Positions 44,001 through 50,501 of a stretch of 64,000 nucleotides of DNA are shown one piece after another. The notes beneath the pieces were generated by a model. The model ran no database searches. It was not told where the DNA came from and saw nothing but the letters and a program-made list of their open reading frames with translations. The stretch's first letter is position 1. Every line of letters begins with the position of its first letter. Origin of the DNA: Hymenolepis diminuta (taxonomy: Eukaryota > Platyhelminthes > Cestoda > Cyclophyllidea > Hymenolepididae); NCBI GenBank assembly GCA_900708905.1, contig CAADRB010000097.1, forward strand, positions 248,001 through 312,000, given 5' to 3'. A program made the position numbers and the translations under genes.

Positions 44001-45562
44001 TCTTCTGACAAAGAACTAGCATTCAGTTGTCTCTGTAATGAGAAACTCCCATTCTGCCATTTCTCTTTTGGCCAATTTTAATCCGCGTGAACGTGAACCA
44101 GACTAGTGATCATTAGCCTTATCGTAAAAATATCGGTTCAGCTTCAGTGATATGCATGTCCAACCCCATTAGTTAATGCTGGCCAACAAGAGGGGCGATA
44201 GGATGTGAATTTCTCATTATTGTGGCCTCAGGCTATCTTCTATCCTTCCAAGTCAAGTTTTGTGGACACTTCTCTTAATGGACTCTGGAAGGTTATAAAC
44301 TACCCTGTACCATGACCGACGGCTTCAAAAAATACTAACAATACCTGACTACTAGAAAGACTAAGTCTGTCTTCTTTAATTTCAGGAAATTTGGGTGAAT
44401 ATATACAATTTTTCTATTTAACTAACTTGTGGATTTTCCCTTATGTTTAGTCAATTGCTGATCACGTATCGGGATATTTTGTTTGTTTATAATAAACCAT
44501 ACAATGTCTTTCCCACTGATGATAAATATTATTCCAAGTAAAGTTCACTGGAGTCATTTGGAATTGTCAGGGGAGATAATAATAACAAAGAAATCTTGCA
44601 TTCAAATTAATCCAAATAAATGCTTCTTCCCATTGTATATTTTCATCGTTTTTATAAATTTAAATAACGCATGTTTCCGGATAAAATCTGATAGATATTA
44701 TTTTAAAGACCATTATACTAATTAGAATGTTGGAGATTTTGAATTGAAAAAATGGGCACTTCAAAGATCTATTCTGAATTTAGATTTGATCTACCTCACC
44801 AACTGTTATATATAATTCTATTGAGCAAACCATATTCGGTATTGCGTTTTATAGTAACTTTGTTAATCGAGCTATTTGAAGAGAGTTTCGTTTCATGTTC
44901 TTCTTTGCCAAATCCTGAAGCATACAGTCTACCATCATTTTTCTCTAAGACTAAATGAAATTATGATGTCGAACATGCGAAATAAATAACATCGCGTAAT
45001 CCATTTCCAGCTTTCGGCCAAGTACCTCGGAGAAACTCATCATTCGCTACACCTGACCGTAATTATCCTATAGAAAGTACTACCATTGGAAGAACTAACA
45101 AACGTCCCATAGTTAATTTTGCCACAGACGTAAGTTCTACTGATATAGTATAGGTAGTTTATTTTAATCCTAGAATTGAAGAATAGTTTGCACATCTTAC
45201 AGGGCAATCAACCACCAATGATGCAGGTGACAGATATGGACACAATGAACGCCGTGGGCACGTCAAATGATCTCACAATGTCTAGCGATCTCGGAGCTAC
45301 TATCCCTCCCCCTACCGATTTTGGCCTCCCACCCCCCTCACCACAGTCAGGCCAAGATGTAAATGCAGTGGCCTCTCAATATTCCGGCTCTCAAATTAGG
45401 CAACACCATTTCGGTTTGTCTGGAGAGTCAGGTATTGAGTGGTTGGGCAGTCCCTCTCGTCAGCCTCCCGTGACTCTCATTCGGGGTTCATCATCACCTC
45501 AAAGTCAAAATCAAAACAAACAACAACAAGGTCCAGGGGTCCATTTTGACCTGAAAATGTAA
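1644..45562 (+). CDS. Nephrin/Hibris/Sns-like Ig-superfamily adhesion receptor (3' part, 18 exons)
   Basis: This is the downstream part of a giant gene encoding a type I membrane cell-adhesion protein. Eighteen exons join in one open frame with matching phases at every GT/AG junction and end in TAA at 45560-45562 (about 1533 residues here). In order they encode seven Ig domains, one FN3 domain (29966-38900), a transmembrane helix (within 39030-39130) followed by a basic stop-transfer RRHQRK, and a long Ser/Gly/Pro/His-rich cytoplasmic tail. Many Ig domains, then one FN3 and one membrane span, is the layout of vertebrate nephrin and fly Hibris/Sns. These bind Kirre/Neph-type partners at cell-cell contacts. 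The tail is proline-rich and ends in DLKM, a possible class II PDZ ligand. Start, signal peptide and probably at least one Ig domain lie left of the window. The family call is from domain layout; orthology to nephrin itself is inference. Confidence 0.87.
2001..8244 (+). other. Intron, phase 1, 6.2 kb
   Basis: Largest intron of the window. Exons on both sides join as T|AT without needing anything between. It is AT-rich except a less AT-rich island at about 5640-5890 that is open in one frame on each strand; no splice-compatible exon or protein family was recognised there. Confidence 0.75.
8245..8691 (+). CDS. Nephrin-like gene, exon b: Ig domain 2 with an extended N-terminal linker
   Basis: Acceptor CTTTTCAG before 8245, donor GTACGT at 8692. 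The split codon T|AT (Tyr) joins it cleanly to the previous exon. Ig signatures are IFSCS, IKWFG and FGALQCRG. Before the domain there are roughly 45 residues containing two extra cysteines (SGVCIY and VVECSDSS), more than an ordinary linker. An NFTS glycosylation sequon is present. At 447 bp it is one of the larger extracellular exons. Confidence 0.87.
8692..11865 (+). other. Intron, phase 1, 3.2 kb
   Basis: AT-rich, no supported feature inside. Flanking exons join as G|AA. Confidence 0.75.
11866..11991 (+). CDS. Nephrin-like gene, exon c: first half of Ig domain 3
   Basis: Acceptor TTGTAG before 11866, donor GTGAAT at 11992, phase 1 at both ends. It encodes a linker APQRPKIRVEP and the A-to-C strands with LKLKCEA and ISWLKG. 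There is no F-strand cysteine because the domain continues in the next two exons. Confidence 0.85.
11992..13849 (+). other. Intron, phase 1, 1.9 kb
   Basis: Splits Ig domain 3. Nothing else recognised inside; a moderately GC-richer stretch lies near 13540-13740. Confidence 0.72.
13850..13979 (+). CDS. Nephrin-like gene, exon d: middle of Ig domain 3
   Basis: Acceptor TTTATAG before 13850 and donor GTAAAT at 13980; enters at phase 1 and leaves at phase 2. It encodes roughly 43 residues of strands D-F, ending DDHLSSF, which lead straight into KCASSNPG of the next exon. The exon has no start-to-stop reading frame of useful length and was found by asking for the missing half of the Ig domain and the only phase that lets the next exon avoid an in-frame TAA. 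Confidence 0.82.
13980..14445 (+). other. Intron, phase 2, 466 bp
   Basis: The only phase-2 intron of the gene; splits the lysine codon directly before the F-strand cysteine of Ig domain 3. Confidence 0.72.
14446..14798 (+). CDS. Nephrin-like gene, exon e: end of Ig domain 3 and first part of Ig domain 4
   Basis: Acceptor TTCCCAG before 14446, donor GTAAGT at 14799; entry phase 2, exit phase 1. It begins with the F-strand cysteine of Ig 3 (split codon AA|A, then CASSNPG), runs through the G strand FHVNLTFRP, then opens Ig 4 with LLTLMCTAG and PLQWRQ. Ig 4 has extra cysteines (QIVCDD, KATCSV). A second acceptor-like AG at 14480 would give a shorter exon but breaks the phase with exon d. Confidence 0.85.
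14799..18026 (+). other. Intron, phase 1, 3.2 kb
   Basis: AT-rich, splits Ig domain 4. No supported feature inside. A poly-A run lies near 16037. Confidence 0.75.
18027..18311 (+). CDS. Nephrin-like gene, exon f: end of Ig domain 4 and linker
   Basis: Acceptor CTTTCAG before 18027, donor GTTAGT at 18312, phase 1 at both ends. It supplies the F strand of Ig 4 (QCRIECST) and its G strand (ITLNVLFKP), then a serine/asparagine-rich linker into the next Ig domain, ending FITVEG. NFS and NSS glycosylation sequons are visible. Confidence 0.84.
18312..20984 (+). other. Intron, phase 1, 2.7 kb
   Basis: Contains the candidate regulatory cluster at 20047-20176 listed separately. Otherwise AT-rich non-coding sequence. 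Confidence 0.75.
20047..20176. promoter_or_regulatory. Candidate intronic regulatory cluster (palindromes and repeated CpG 10-mer)
   Basis: Within 130 bp there are two exact copies of TTACCGCGAT (20047-20056 and 20160-20169), a perfect 14-bp palindrome TTGCAAATTTGCAA (20104-20117) containing an octamer-like core, and an inverted pair CTAATTA / TAATTAG (20156-20162 and 20170-20176) of homeodomain-type sites around CCGCGAT. Such density of CpG and symmetric sites is unusual in this AT-rich intron. A role as an enhancer is inference. Confidence 0.3.
20985..21236 (+). CDS. Nephrin-like gene, exon g: Ig domain 5, lacking both canonical cysteines
   Basis: Acceptor TTTTTAG before 20985, donor GTAAGT at 21237, phase 1 at both ends. 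With the end of exon f it forms an Ig fold: AKWYHG carries the core tryptophan, MGSYKITGINSIG is the F-G region, and FFLNVT the G strand. The cysteine expected in the B strand is replaced within NLDLDL and the one expected in the F strand is isoleucine (SYKI). All the other Ig domains here keep their pair. Confidence 0.84.
21237..26694 (+). other. Intron, phase 1, 5.5 kb
   Basis: AT-rich; no exon, RNA gene or clear repeat recognised inside. Separates the cysteine-less Ig domain 5 from Ig domain 6. Confidence 0.72.
26695..26939 (+). CDS. Nephrin-like gene, exon h: first half of Ig domain 6
   Basis: Acceptor CGTTTAG before 26695, donor GTATGT at 26940; entry phase 1, exit phase 0. Contains AELLCRVKANPPP and VYWRRV (B-strand cysteine, core tryptophan) and a long C'-D insertion. 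An NATT sequon is present. It ends LRCNQ and continues across a 74-bp intron. Confidence 0.86.
26940..27013 (+). other. Short intron, phase 0, 74 bp
   Basis: GTATGT ... TTTCAG inside Ig domain 6; one of four introns under 80 bp in the window. Confidence 0.85.
27014..27191 (+). CDS. Nephrin-like gene, exon i: second half of Ig domain 6
   Basis: Acceptor ATTTCAG before 27014, donor GTGAGT at 27192; entry phase 0, exit phase 1. Classic Ig E-F-G strands: LVSTLYITDVDPSDVGRYEC followed by VDNGIGSPV. An extra cysteine lies in VKCFTP. Confidence 0.88.
27192..27657 (+). other. Intron, phase 1, 466 bp
   Basis: Lies at the border of Ig domains 6 and 7, GTGAGT ... TTGCAG. Nothing else seen. Confidence 0.82.
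27658..27971 (+). CDS. Nephrin-like gene, exon j: Ig domain 7
   Basis: Acceptor CTTGCAG before 27658, donor GTAATA at 27972; entry phase 1, exit phase 0. Signatures are AVVCIIAAEPIP, VTWFRE and VDYGSYYCQ. An NLTL sequon is present. The membrane-proximal Ig domain is completed by AKNSMG in the next exon. Confidence 0.88.
27972..29965 (+). other. Intron, phase 0, 2.0 kb
   Basis: AT-rich, no supported feature. Interrupts Ig domain 7 just after the F-strand YYCQ. Confidence 0.78.
29966..30124 (+). CDS. Nephrin-like gene, exon k: end of Ig domain 7 and start of the FN3 domain
   Basis: Acceptor ATTTTAG before 29966, donor GTAAGT at 30125, phase 0 at both ends. It gives the Ig 7 G strand (AKNSMGMDVGKVVL) then the FN3 start: SPGRPGNPVLVKS, SSLTVGWRQ with the conserved tryptophan, and NGGPPQTF, a typical FN3 B-C loop. 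Confidence 0.86.
30125..33304 (+). other. Intron, phase 0, 3.2 kb
   Basis: AT-rich, splits the FN3 domain. No supported feature inside. Confidence 0.76.
33305..33398 (+). CDS. Nephrin-like gene, exon l: FN3 domain, middle
   Basis: Acceptor CATTTTAG before 33305, donor GTAAGT at 33399; entry phase 0, exit phase 1. Begins VKWALNESPD and runs to IKYTIQ, the C-to-E region of the FN3 fold. It has no ATG-led open frame of its own; both splice phases match its neighbours. Confidence 0.82.
33505..33536. repeat. Perfect inverted repeat (11-bp stem, 10-nt loop)
   Basis: TTGCCTTGTCC at 33505-33515 is exactly complementary to GGACAAGGCAA at 33526-33536. It sits about 60 bp upstream of the SINE copy. 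Function unknown. Confidence 0.6.
33595..33790 (+). repeat. SINE copy (tRNA-derived), + strand
   Basis: B-box-like ACAGGTTCGATGTCCACC, then AATGAGTGGAATAACCAACC, CTGCTTAAGCCGGCCTGGTA and CTCTACCCAAGATAAG, matching the order of segments in the copies at about 40655 and 58625. The 3' tail is poorly defined. Confidence 0.6.
36080..36178 (+). CDS. Nephrin-like gene, exon m: FN3 domain, end
   Basis: Acceptor CATTTCAG before 36080, donor GTGAGT at 36179, phase 1 at both ends. LSKAKRYRISVAAKNALHKP is the diagnostic FN3 F strand (L-x-x-x-x-x-Y-x-x-x-V-x-A-x-N), followed by PSPFTDYLIVSTA as the G strand. Confidence 0.87.
36179..38893 (+). other. Intron, phase 1, 2.7 kb
   Basis: Contains a minus-strand SINE copy near 37020-37205. 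Several AT-rich open frames here show no splice or family support. Confidence 0.74.
37020..37205 (-). repeat. SINE copy, minus strand, with A-box-like head
   Basis: On the minus strand it begins ATGGCGTAGCGGTTACCATG, a close match to a tRNA A box (TGGCNNAGYGG), then CGGTCAGAGGTGCTGGG and a GGCCAA segment, the same order as the other copies. Degenerate in its 3' half. Confidence 0.5.
38894..39181 (+). CDS. Nephrin-like gene, exon n: juxtamembrane region and transmembrane helix
   Basis: Acceptor CATTTAG before 38894, donor GTAAGC at 39182, phase 1 at both ends. An acidic, Ser/Gly-rich stalk (EEAMLDEAHS, GSGSSGSGG) leads to a strongly hydrophobic helix from about SMIVTIATCFGCLIF to LIIVGLVL, then the basic cluster HRRHQRKNSRLKR that marks the cytoplasmic side. 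Confidence 0.9.
39290..39317 (+). repeat. Tandem repeat of CTCATGG, four units
   Basis: Four adjacent 7-bp units, CTCATGG, CTCATGG, CTCATGC, CTCATGG. Short microsatellite, no function implied. Confidence 0.8.
39382..39433 (+). repeat. Polypyrimidine tract with C runs
   Basis: Almost pure C/T with long cytosine runs; soon after, at about 39449-39465, comes a purine stretch with GGAGGAGGAGG. Could form non-B DNA and is error-prone in assembly. Confidence 0.75.
40655..40935 (+). repeat. Most complete SINE copy, + strand
   Basis: In order: tRNA-like head with GTCAAGTCAGAGGTCGAGG (B-box region), CTCAGCACACACTCAATGAT, GGCCAACCACACTGGTTAAG, TAGAATTCGAGTCCTTAATT, GAGAGGCTCCGCGATGCCGT, TGCTCAAGATAAGCACTGGG, TAAATAGGCTTGGGAACTGT, ending in a TTATTATTATTATC tail. 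It gives the fullest view of the family, about 280 bp. Confidence 0.68.
41430..41520 (+). repeat. Possible degenerate SINE fragment
   Basis: TTCTCTCAGCACACTAGATG followed by a GGCTATTGCC segment resembles the middle of the SINE copies. Weak and short. Confidence 0.25.
42801..42943 (+). CDS. Nephrin-like gene, exon o: proximal cytoplasmic tail
   Basis: Acceptor ATCTAAG before 42801, donor GTAGGT at 42944; entry phase 1, exit phase 0. It encodes SLVKCGVMDGYPTADCYPDRF and QKDSLSQYQFEH, including several tyrosines that could be phosphorylation sites. No family domain is recognised. The chain A|GC (Ser) to the transmembrane exon is clean, so no exon seems missing in the 3.6-kb intron before it. 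Confidence 0.78.
42944..43020 (+). other. Short intron, phase 0, 77 bp
   Basis: GTAGGT ... GATTATAG between two cytoplasmic-tail exons. Confidence 0.8.
43021..43675 (+). CDS. Nephrin-like gene, exon p: large low-complexity cytoplasmic exon
   Basis: Acceptor GATTATAG before 43021, donor GTGAGT at 43676; entry phase 0, exit phase 1. At 655 bp it is the largest exon. It is rich in Ser, Gly, His, Pro and Gln (QQHQHRMNSQ, FGGGGGSGS, GNSGPGSGSYASGGG), so probably disordered. Tyrosines in short motifs (SIYLVAAP, NRYIADDP, ASLYGG, VVYTGAN, SFYTPQ) could serve SH2 adaptors, as nephrin tyrosines do; that use is inference. Reading past the donor would add only EYNLF before a stop, a possible short isoform. 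Confidence 0.85.
43676..45010 (+). other. Intron, phase 1, 1.3 kb
   Basis: Holds a partial SINE copy near 44150-44245; otherwise AT-rich. Confidence 0.76.
44150..44245 (+). repeat. Partial SINE copy, + strand
   Basis: Contains ATGTCCAACCCCATTAGTTA, TGCTGGCCAACAAGAGGGGC and GTGAATTTCTCATTATTGTG, which follow the order of the middle part of the copies at about 58625 and 59445. Confidence 0.45.
45011..45129 (+). CDS. Nephrin-like gene, exon q: cytoplasmic tail
   Basis: Acceptor TTTCCAG before 45011, donor GTAAGT at 45130; entry phase 1, exit phase 0. Encodes FGQVPRRNSSFATPDRNYPIE and RTNKRPIVNF. RRNSSF resembles a basophilic kinase site. No domain recognised; placed by splice phases and continuity with the last exon. 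Confidence 0.8.
45130..45202 (+). other. Short intron, phase 0, 73 bp
   Basis: GTAAGT ... TCTTACAG before the last exon of the nephrin-like gene. Confidence 0.82.
45203..45562 (+). CDS. Nephrin-like gene, last exon: C-terminal tail and stop
   Basis: Acceptor TCTTACAG before 45203; phase 0; ends at TAA 45560-45562. Contains a proline-rich stretch (TIPPPTDFGLPPPSPQSG), a plausible SH3-binding segment, then a Gln/Asn/Ser-rich run. The last four residues, DLKM, fit a hydrophobic-x-hydrophobic PDZ ligand. A polyadenylation signal AATAAA lies about 260 bp downstream. Confidence 0.86.
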   Translation, partial: GNQPPMMQVTDMDTMNAVGTSNDLTMSSDLGATIPPPTDFGLPPPSPQSGQDVNAVASQYSGSQIRQHHFGLSGESGIEWLGSPSRQPPVTLIRGSSSPQSQNQNKQQQGPGVHFDLKM

Positions 45563-47035
45563 TATGCATTATTTCCTACGGTTGGGCTTTTGGTGGTGAT
45601 ATGTAATAGGCGCCTAATATGATCTCAACCATCCTTCCCTCCCTCTATCAATCCTTTTATCGATCTCCATCTACCACCGTCCTCAAGAAATTGAAACAAG
45701 AAGAACTCCAAGTTGCATGCCCAAGTAAAAAGCTTCCTACTCACAGACTCACTTATTAATTCCCCCATGTCCTCCACCTTCTTCTCCTATTCTTATTACC
45801 AACATACAGTTTAACCTCAAATAAAATATGTATACTGTACAATATACTAACAAAATTGATGTTCATTTTGATATTTTGGAAATAGGAAAACAGGAGAGTG
45901 TATCATGGATATAATATTTTAGAAAATTGTCATTCAAATAGCCACGTATTCAATGACAGTGACGTTTTGAGACAACTAAAGCCGAAGGAGGGGAATGAAT
46001 CAATTAGAAGTGAAGAATTCAGCCATGACATCGAAAGAGCCCAATATTTTTTGAGCTCTAGATTTATCATGCTATCCACTATTCAGTATCATGGCCAAAT
46101 ATTTCACAACTTAAATACTTTGAAATCCCATCCTACTGTCCATGTTCAAGATGTTCCAAGCTTATTAATAGACTGGTTAAATTAATTGATCGAACAGGCT
46201 ATTCGAATGCAAACACATATTAAATTATCATTAATTATTTACAGATATTGTATGACGAATGGGCTTACGGCAAGTTGAATGGCCTAAGGAGCTGATGTCG
46301 CATTAATAATAAAGAGAGCCACATGGTGAATAAAATAATTTAATCAAGCATCGAATTCATCATCATGGAACTGAAATACGAGTTAGCTCAAATAAACATT
46401 CATTAAAAAAACTGACAAGTGCAATACTCAATAATGCAGTTTTCTAAACTCGGATCCAAACCAAACGTACCTCTCTTGTATATCTCTAACCATGGCACCA
46501 AGTTCTTCAAATTTTATCCCAGTGTAATTGATGTATTACTGATAGTGTAAATTCTTCCTGATCAATTTAAACCAATTCAAGTTTTATCTGATCCGACTTT
46601 GAAAAATATGTTAACTATTCACTATAATCCATGAAAAGGAAAATTCAGTAGTATTTTTAATTTTGGTAAGGCACTCCAACAAGAAGATTGGTAAAATAAG
46701 ACAATAGAGACAAAAGAGGAAAGGTCAGATAAAGTAAATTATCAGCATTACAACTTCATTTGATTTTATTCGAATTTAGACGGAGCTTTTTAAAGGGGTA
46801 TAGCTTACCGCTTCATGGTCCAATATTCAGGAAATTCGTATTTCAGGATTTATCTCTCTGGTTTTTGAGTAAATTCATCCCCACAACATTGGGAGCTGTT
46901 GACTATGGGTGGGTGTTCAGAACGTTTCAATATGCTTTTTTTTCTTCTAATTACCAAAGTACCAACTAACGTGACCTTAACTTAGCATATCTCACTAGCG
47001 TTCAAGTCAGAACTCCAAAAATAACCTTCATTAAA
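45563..47035. other. 3' UTR and intergenic region
   Basis: 3' untranslated sequence of the nephrin-like gene up to about 45.84 kb, then AT-rich intergenic DNA. An open frame at 45898-46185 has no early ATG and no family resemblance. Confidence 0.6.
45820..45825 (+). terminator. Candidate polyadenylation signal of the nephrin-like gene
   Basis: AATAAA, 258 bp after the TAA stop, followed by AT-rich sequence. It is the first canonical hexamer seen downstream of the stop. The cleavage site itself was not determined. Confidence 0.5.
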
Positions 47036-48159
47036 ATGTTTAAATTCAATACAACTAATTTTGAATCATTAATAACATCTCATAGATCTTTAAATGGCGT
47101 ACTGATTACTGTAGTCATGTTAAAGTCAGATTTTCGAGTGAAGAGATGCCTCGGCGAGGGCAAACATGCATTAATACTTGAAGCAGTGAAGAAAACTGGA
47201 GTGGAAAAAGGCTAAATCTACGCCCTCAAAAAAGTCTACATAATAGATTCATCGGCCGTTTATAATAGCATAAGGGAACGTGCCATCCTAGAGCGTATCT
47301 CTTTAGCTCCAAATCAAAGACCTTTAGTTATTCAAATGTTCTACTGTTTCAAATTATACAAGTCTCCTCTATTTGTACTAAGCAAAGGGTTTAGAGTGGA
47401 TCTAGCTGATATAATTGATATATATAGACCGCTAGAAGAAAATGCGGCAAAATTCTATGCCTGTGAAATTATATGCGGTTTAGAATTTTTTCACAACTTG
47501 CAGATTGTCCACCAGGATATTAAACCAGAAAATATACTACTTAATGATGCTGGTCATGTGCTCATTACCGATTTTGATACCGCATACGATTTGACATCTA
47601 AAACAGACCAGGTGTTTGCAGGAACTTTAGGATTTAAGGCCCCAGAAATCTTATTGCCATTGTCCCACAATCAGATATTTGGAGTTTGGCCGCCACAATT
47701 TACACTCTCATTTCGATCAAGGGTTTTCCAGATAAAAAGATGATTGGGAACTAAATGAAATGGGAAGAAATGGTGACCGGGAACTCGACTGTTCTAACTG
47801 TATTTCGAAACCTTTTGTGGAATTCTTTGAACACTGCTTTGAACACGATTATCGCAAGCGTCCTAACATAGCTGACTTAAAGGAACTTGAGTTTTTCGCG
47901 AACACGAATTGGAGCAGAGTGATTTCTCGCAAACCTAAGCCTCCATTTGGGCTAAATGATCTCGTGCTAGTGAGAAATAGGATACGTGAACGTCAACGAG
48001 GTTCTGATACCGGTTTTTCGTTTGAACCATAGAGATCCACCAGGTAGGGGATTTGTTCCAGTCCAACGGGAAGAACTACTTGAAGCTGGTTTTACCGACT
48101 CTGTATTGAAGTCTAAATTTAACAATTTAGCTGGATTATTGACGAGTGGATTAAAATAA
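47036..48159 (+). pseudogene. Intronless AGC-type serine/threonine kinase pseudogene
   Basis: A nearly full-length kinase reads through this segment without introns but is broken. One frame from ATG 47036 holds the glycine loop (LGEGKHA), the ALKK lysine, HQDIKPENILL (normally HRD), DFDTAYDL (normally DFG) and GTLGFKAPEIL. It has TAA at 47213-47215. The frame shifts near 47670 (into SDIWSLAATIYTLI), near 47735 (into DDWELNEMGRNG) and near 48030 (into RDPPGRGF), ending at 48159. The tail FFANTNWSRVISRKPKPPF is typical of AGC kinases (PKA/S6K/SGK type). No intron plus multiple lesions suggest a retrocopy, though no clear poly-A tail or target-site duplication was made out. It cannot make an active kinase as written. 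Confidence 0.85.
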
Positions 48160-50501
48160 AATTTTATTTGAAAATAGAAAGTGGTTTGGTTTCTAAAGTT
48201 CCTTAATAATCAGATTTTTACACCCCATTTAAAATTCTGCTGTAGAATTGGATTTAATTTGAATATACCATCTAATTGGATATGATTGTGTCTAAAATCT
48301 TTGAGGTAATTCGATTAATATGTTCAGTTAATACGTTTGCACTGACGATTGGATATATAAACGATGACTATTGGAAGTAGTCTGTTTGATAAGAGGGTAG
48401 ACTAGAGGAGGGGGAGTTGTTTGTAGGTGTTGTGCTTATCTGCAACGGAAAGCAGATATGGTAGACACATCAGAATATGTATGGATTCATGGAGAGTATT
48501 TCACTCGACGCGAATGAAAAGCGCCGAGTTTCCTGTTTTAACTTATTTTATCACGGGCCATGAGTGACACAAAGTCTAAGATGGCGAACTGAATAGTAAG
48601 GATGGGCTGATCCACAGGAAAATAAATATGAAATTATTCGTGATTTAGGAAATAGAGGTGAAAATTGAAAAATATAAATGAAAATTTTAATCAATTAAAT
48701 CACCTCTTACTAATTATGAAATTATAGCTATAAAGGAAATCCGTAAGAGAGACAATGTTGATTTTGCTGATGTCGGAAATCACGAGATTAATGCCTACAT
48801 TGATGGGAATTGCTGATCGAGCTAACTAATTATGATAATCTTAAATTTTTTTCTGAGTAATTCTTAAACATTTATTAATGCTTATATTTCACAAGGTTTT
48901 CCTGTTCTGCCTATTGGAAAATCTGCCTCGTTTTATTAGAAACTAATAAAGAATCAATGAAATTCGTGGTTACACTATGCTTGACTACTGAAATAATGAA
49001 ATCCTTAAGAAATAATCATTTCCTCTGAAAAAGATCTATTATATTTGGAATACTATTTTAAAAATTCATTTCATAAGAAAAGTTTGAGGGCTCACACATG
49101 ATTGTCAAGGTCGTTTTCTATCCATATTAAATGTGATTTTCTAAAAGCACCTTATAATTTAATCATTTTAGGGGTTACCTTTATTTTGGGCAATCAAACA
49201 ATTGGGATAAACAATTCAACCTCCATTTATAAAATAGTTTAGCATAATCGTTCTTTTAACCAAGTATTTTAAACATTTGGTTAGGTCGTTCCTTCAAACT
49301 TCGTAGATTTTGTCCTACAGAGAGTCCTACAGGAACTTCACTTTGTTAAAGATAAGCTGTTATTGTGCAGTACTTACGATTAGAAAAGAAAAGAATTAAA
49401 TAAAAATGGGTAAATAGTAGCATCTCCATTTTCATCGAGAAAAGCAGGAATGCACTAAAACTTGAGTTTAAATGAATATGAGAAATATCTAATGCCCATC
49501 CTATTATTTTTCGGTTATTTATGCATCACTGAACGCGAAAATTATTTTTTTTTAGGATTTAAAAATCTTACAATGTTATTTTAAAAATAAATTGACGACA
49601 CATACTGCTGTCATCGAAAGGTAAGGATTAATAAATAGATCAAAACATTACTATATTCAATGATGTACATATTGTTTGAAAGCGCAAAAATGTGCCAGTG
49701 TTTCGTGAGAGCGGTACTTGATTTATATACATTCTGATTTGCAAATTTTTAAGCGTAAAACCTGCACATCAAACCTTTCATATTTCATTAATAGTATTCT
49801 TCACTTGTTATTTAGTGATAAGTACCGAATTAGTGGCTCAGAGATGCATTGGGTCATTTATTCCAGATATCACTGCATGATTTTCTATCTCCTTGGTGAT
49901 AAAAATAATAAAAACAAAAGATTTCATTAATTTGTTTATTAGCCCTTTTTTATCTATCTAACGATATATGATATTCGTTAAATGTTTAAAAGGTAATTCA
50001 GGTAACCCATTTTGATCCTTACAAATTAATCTAAAAATAAATTTACATAAAGTCATATTCCATTTCTTTACGATCTGCAAGTCGATATACCAGCCAGAAG
50101 AAGGAAAACACACGTTCTTATTACTTTTTGCGAATATCTCTTCCAGATTAACTCGAACTGTATGCAATATAGCGCAATTCTTAATAGTGCTTATAAGCAG
50201 TTTGAGGGATATGCGCTATTTTTAATAATAATGGAAAGAAAACTTTAAGTATAATATCGATTGCGTCAGGAAGAAAATATATTTTTACCTTGACAATATC
50301 TAAGAAGGAACACCTACGCTTTCATATTCACTATGTGTTTTCTTATTTCTCCCACTTAAAACAACTCCAGCCTAACATAAAAGGCCTTTTATACATTTTT
50401 ATATACGTAATCGGAAAATTTCAAAAGTGGTTCTTTACGTTTTAGTTCCCCACTTCTACTGCTTTGGTGAGCATCTCAAAAGTTCGTTTCATTCTAGAAT
50501 A
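48160..50501. other. Intergenic region, no feature recognised
   Basis: AT-rich. Open frames near 49718 and, on the minus strand, near 49958 are short and AT-driven. The last hundred bases presumably hold the promoter and 5' UTR of the LicD-like gene (TTTTATATACG near 50397 could be TATA-like), but this is weak. Confidence 0.5.

Noticed and set aside
45898..46185. A 95-codon open frame after the nephrin-like gene
   Set aside because: No ATG near its start, no splice acceptor placing it as an extra exon, and no recognisable motif. Possibly chance in AT-rich DNA or an eroded copy of something unknown.
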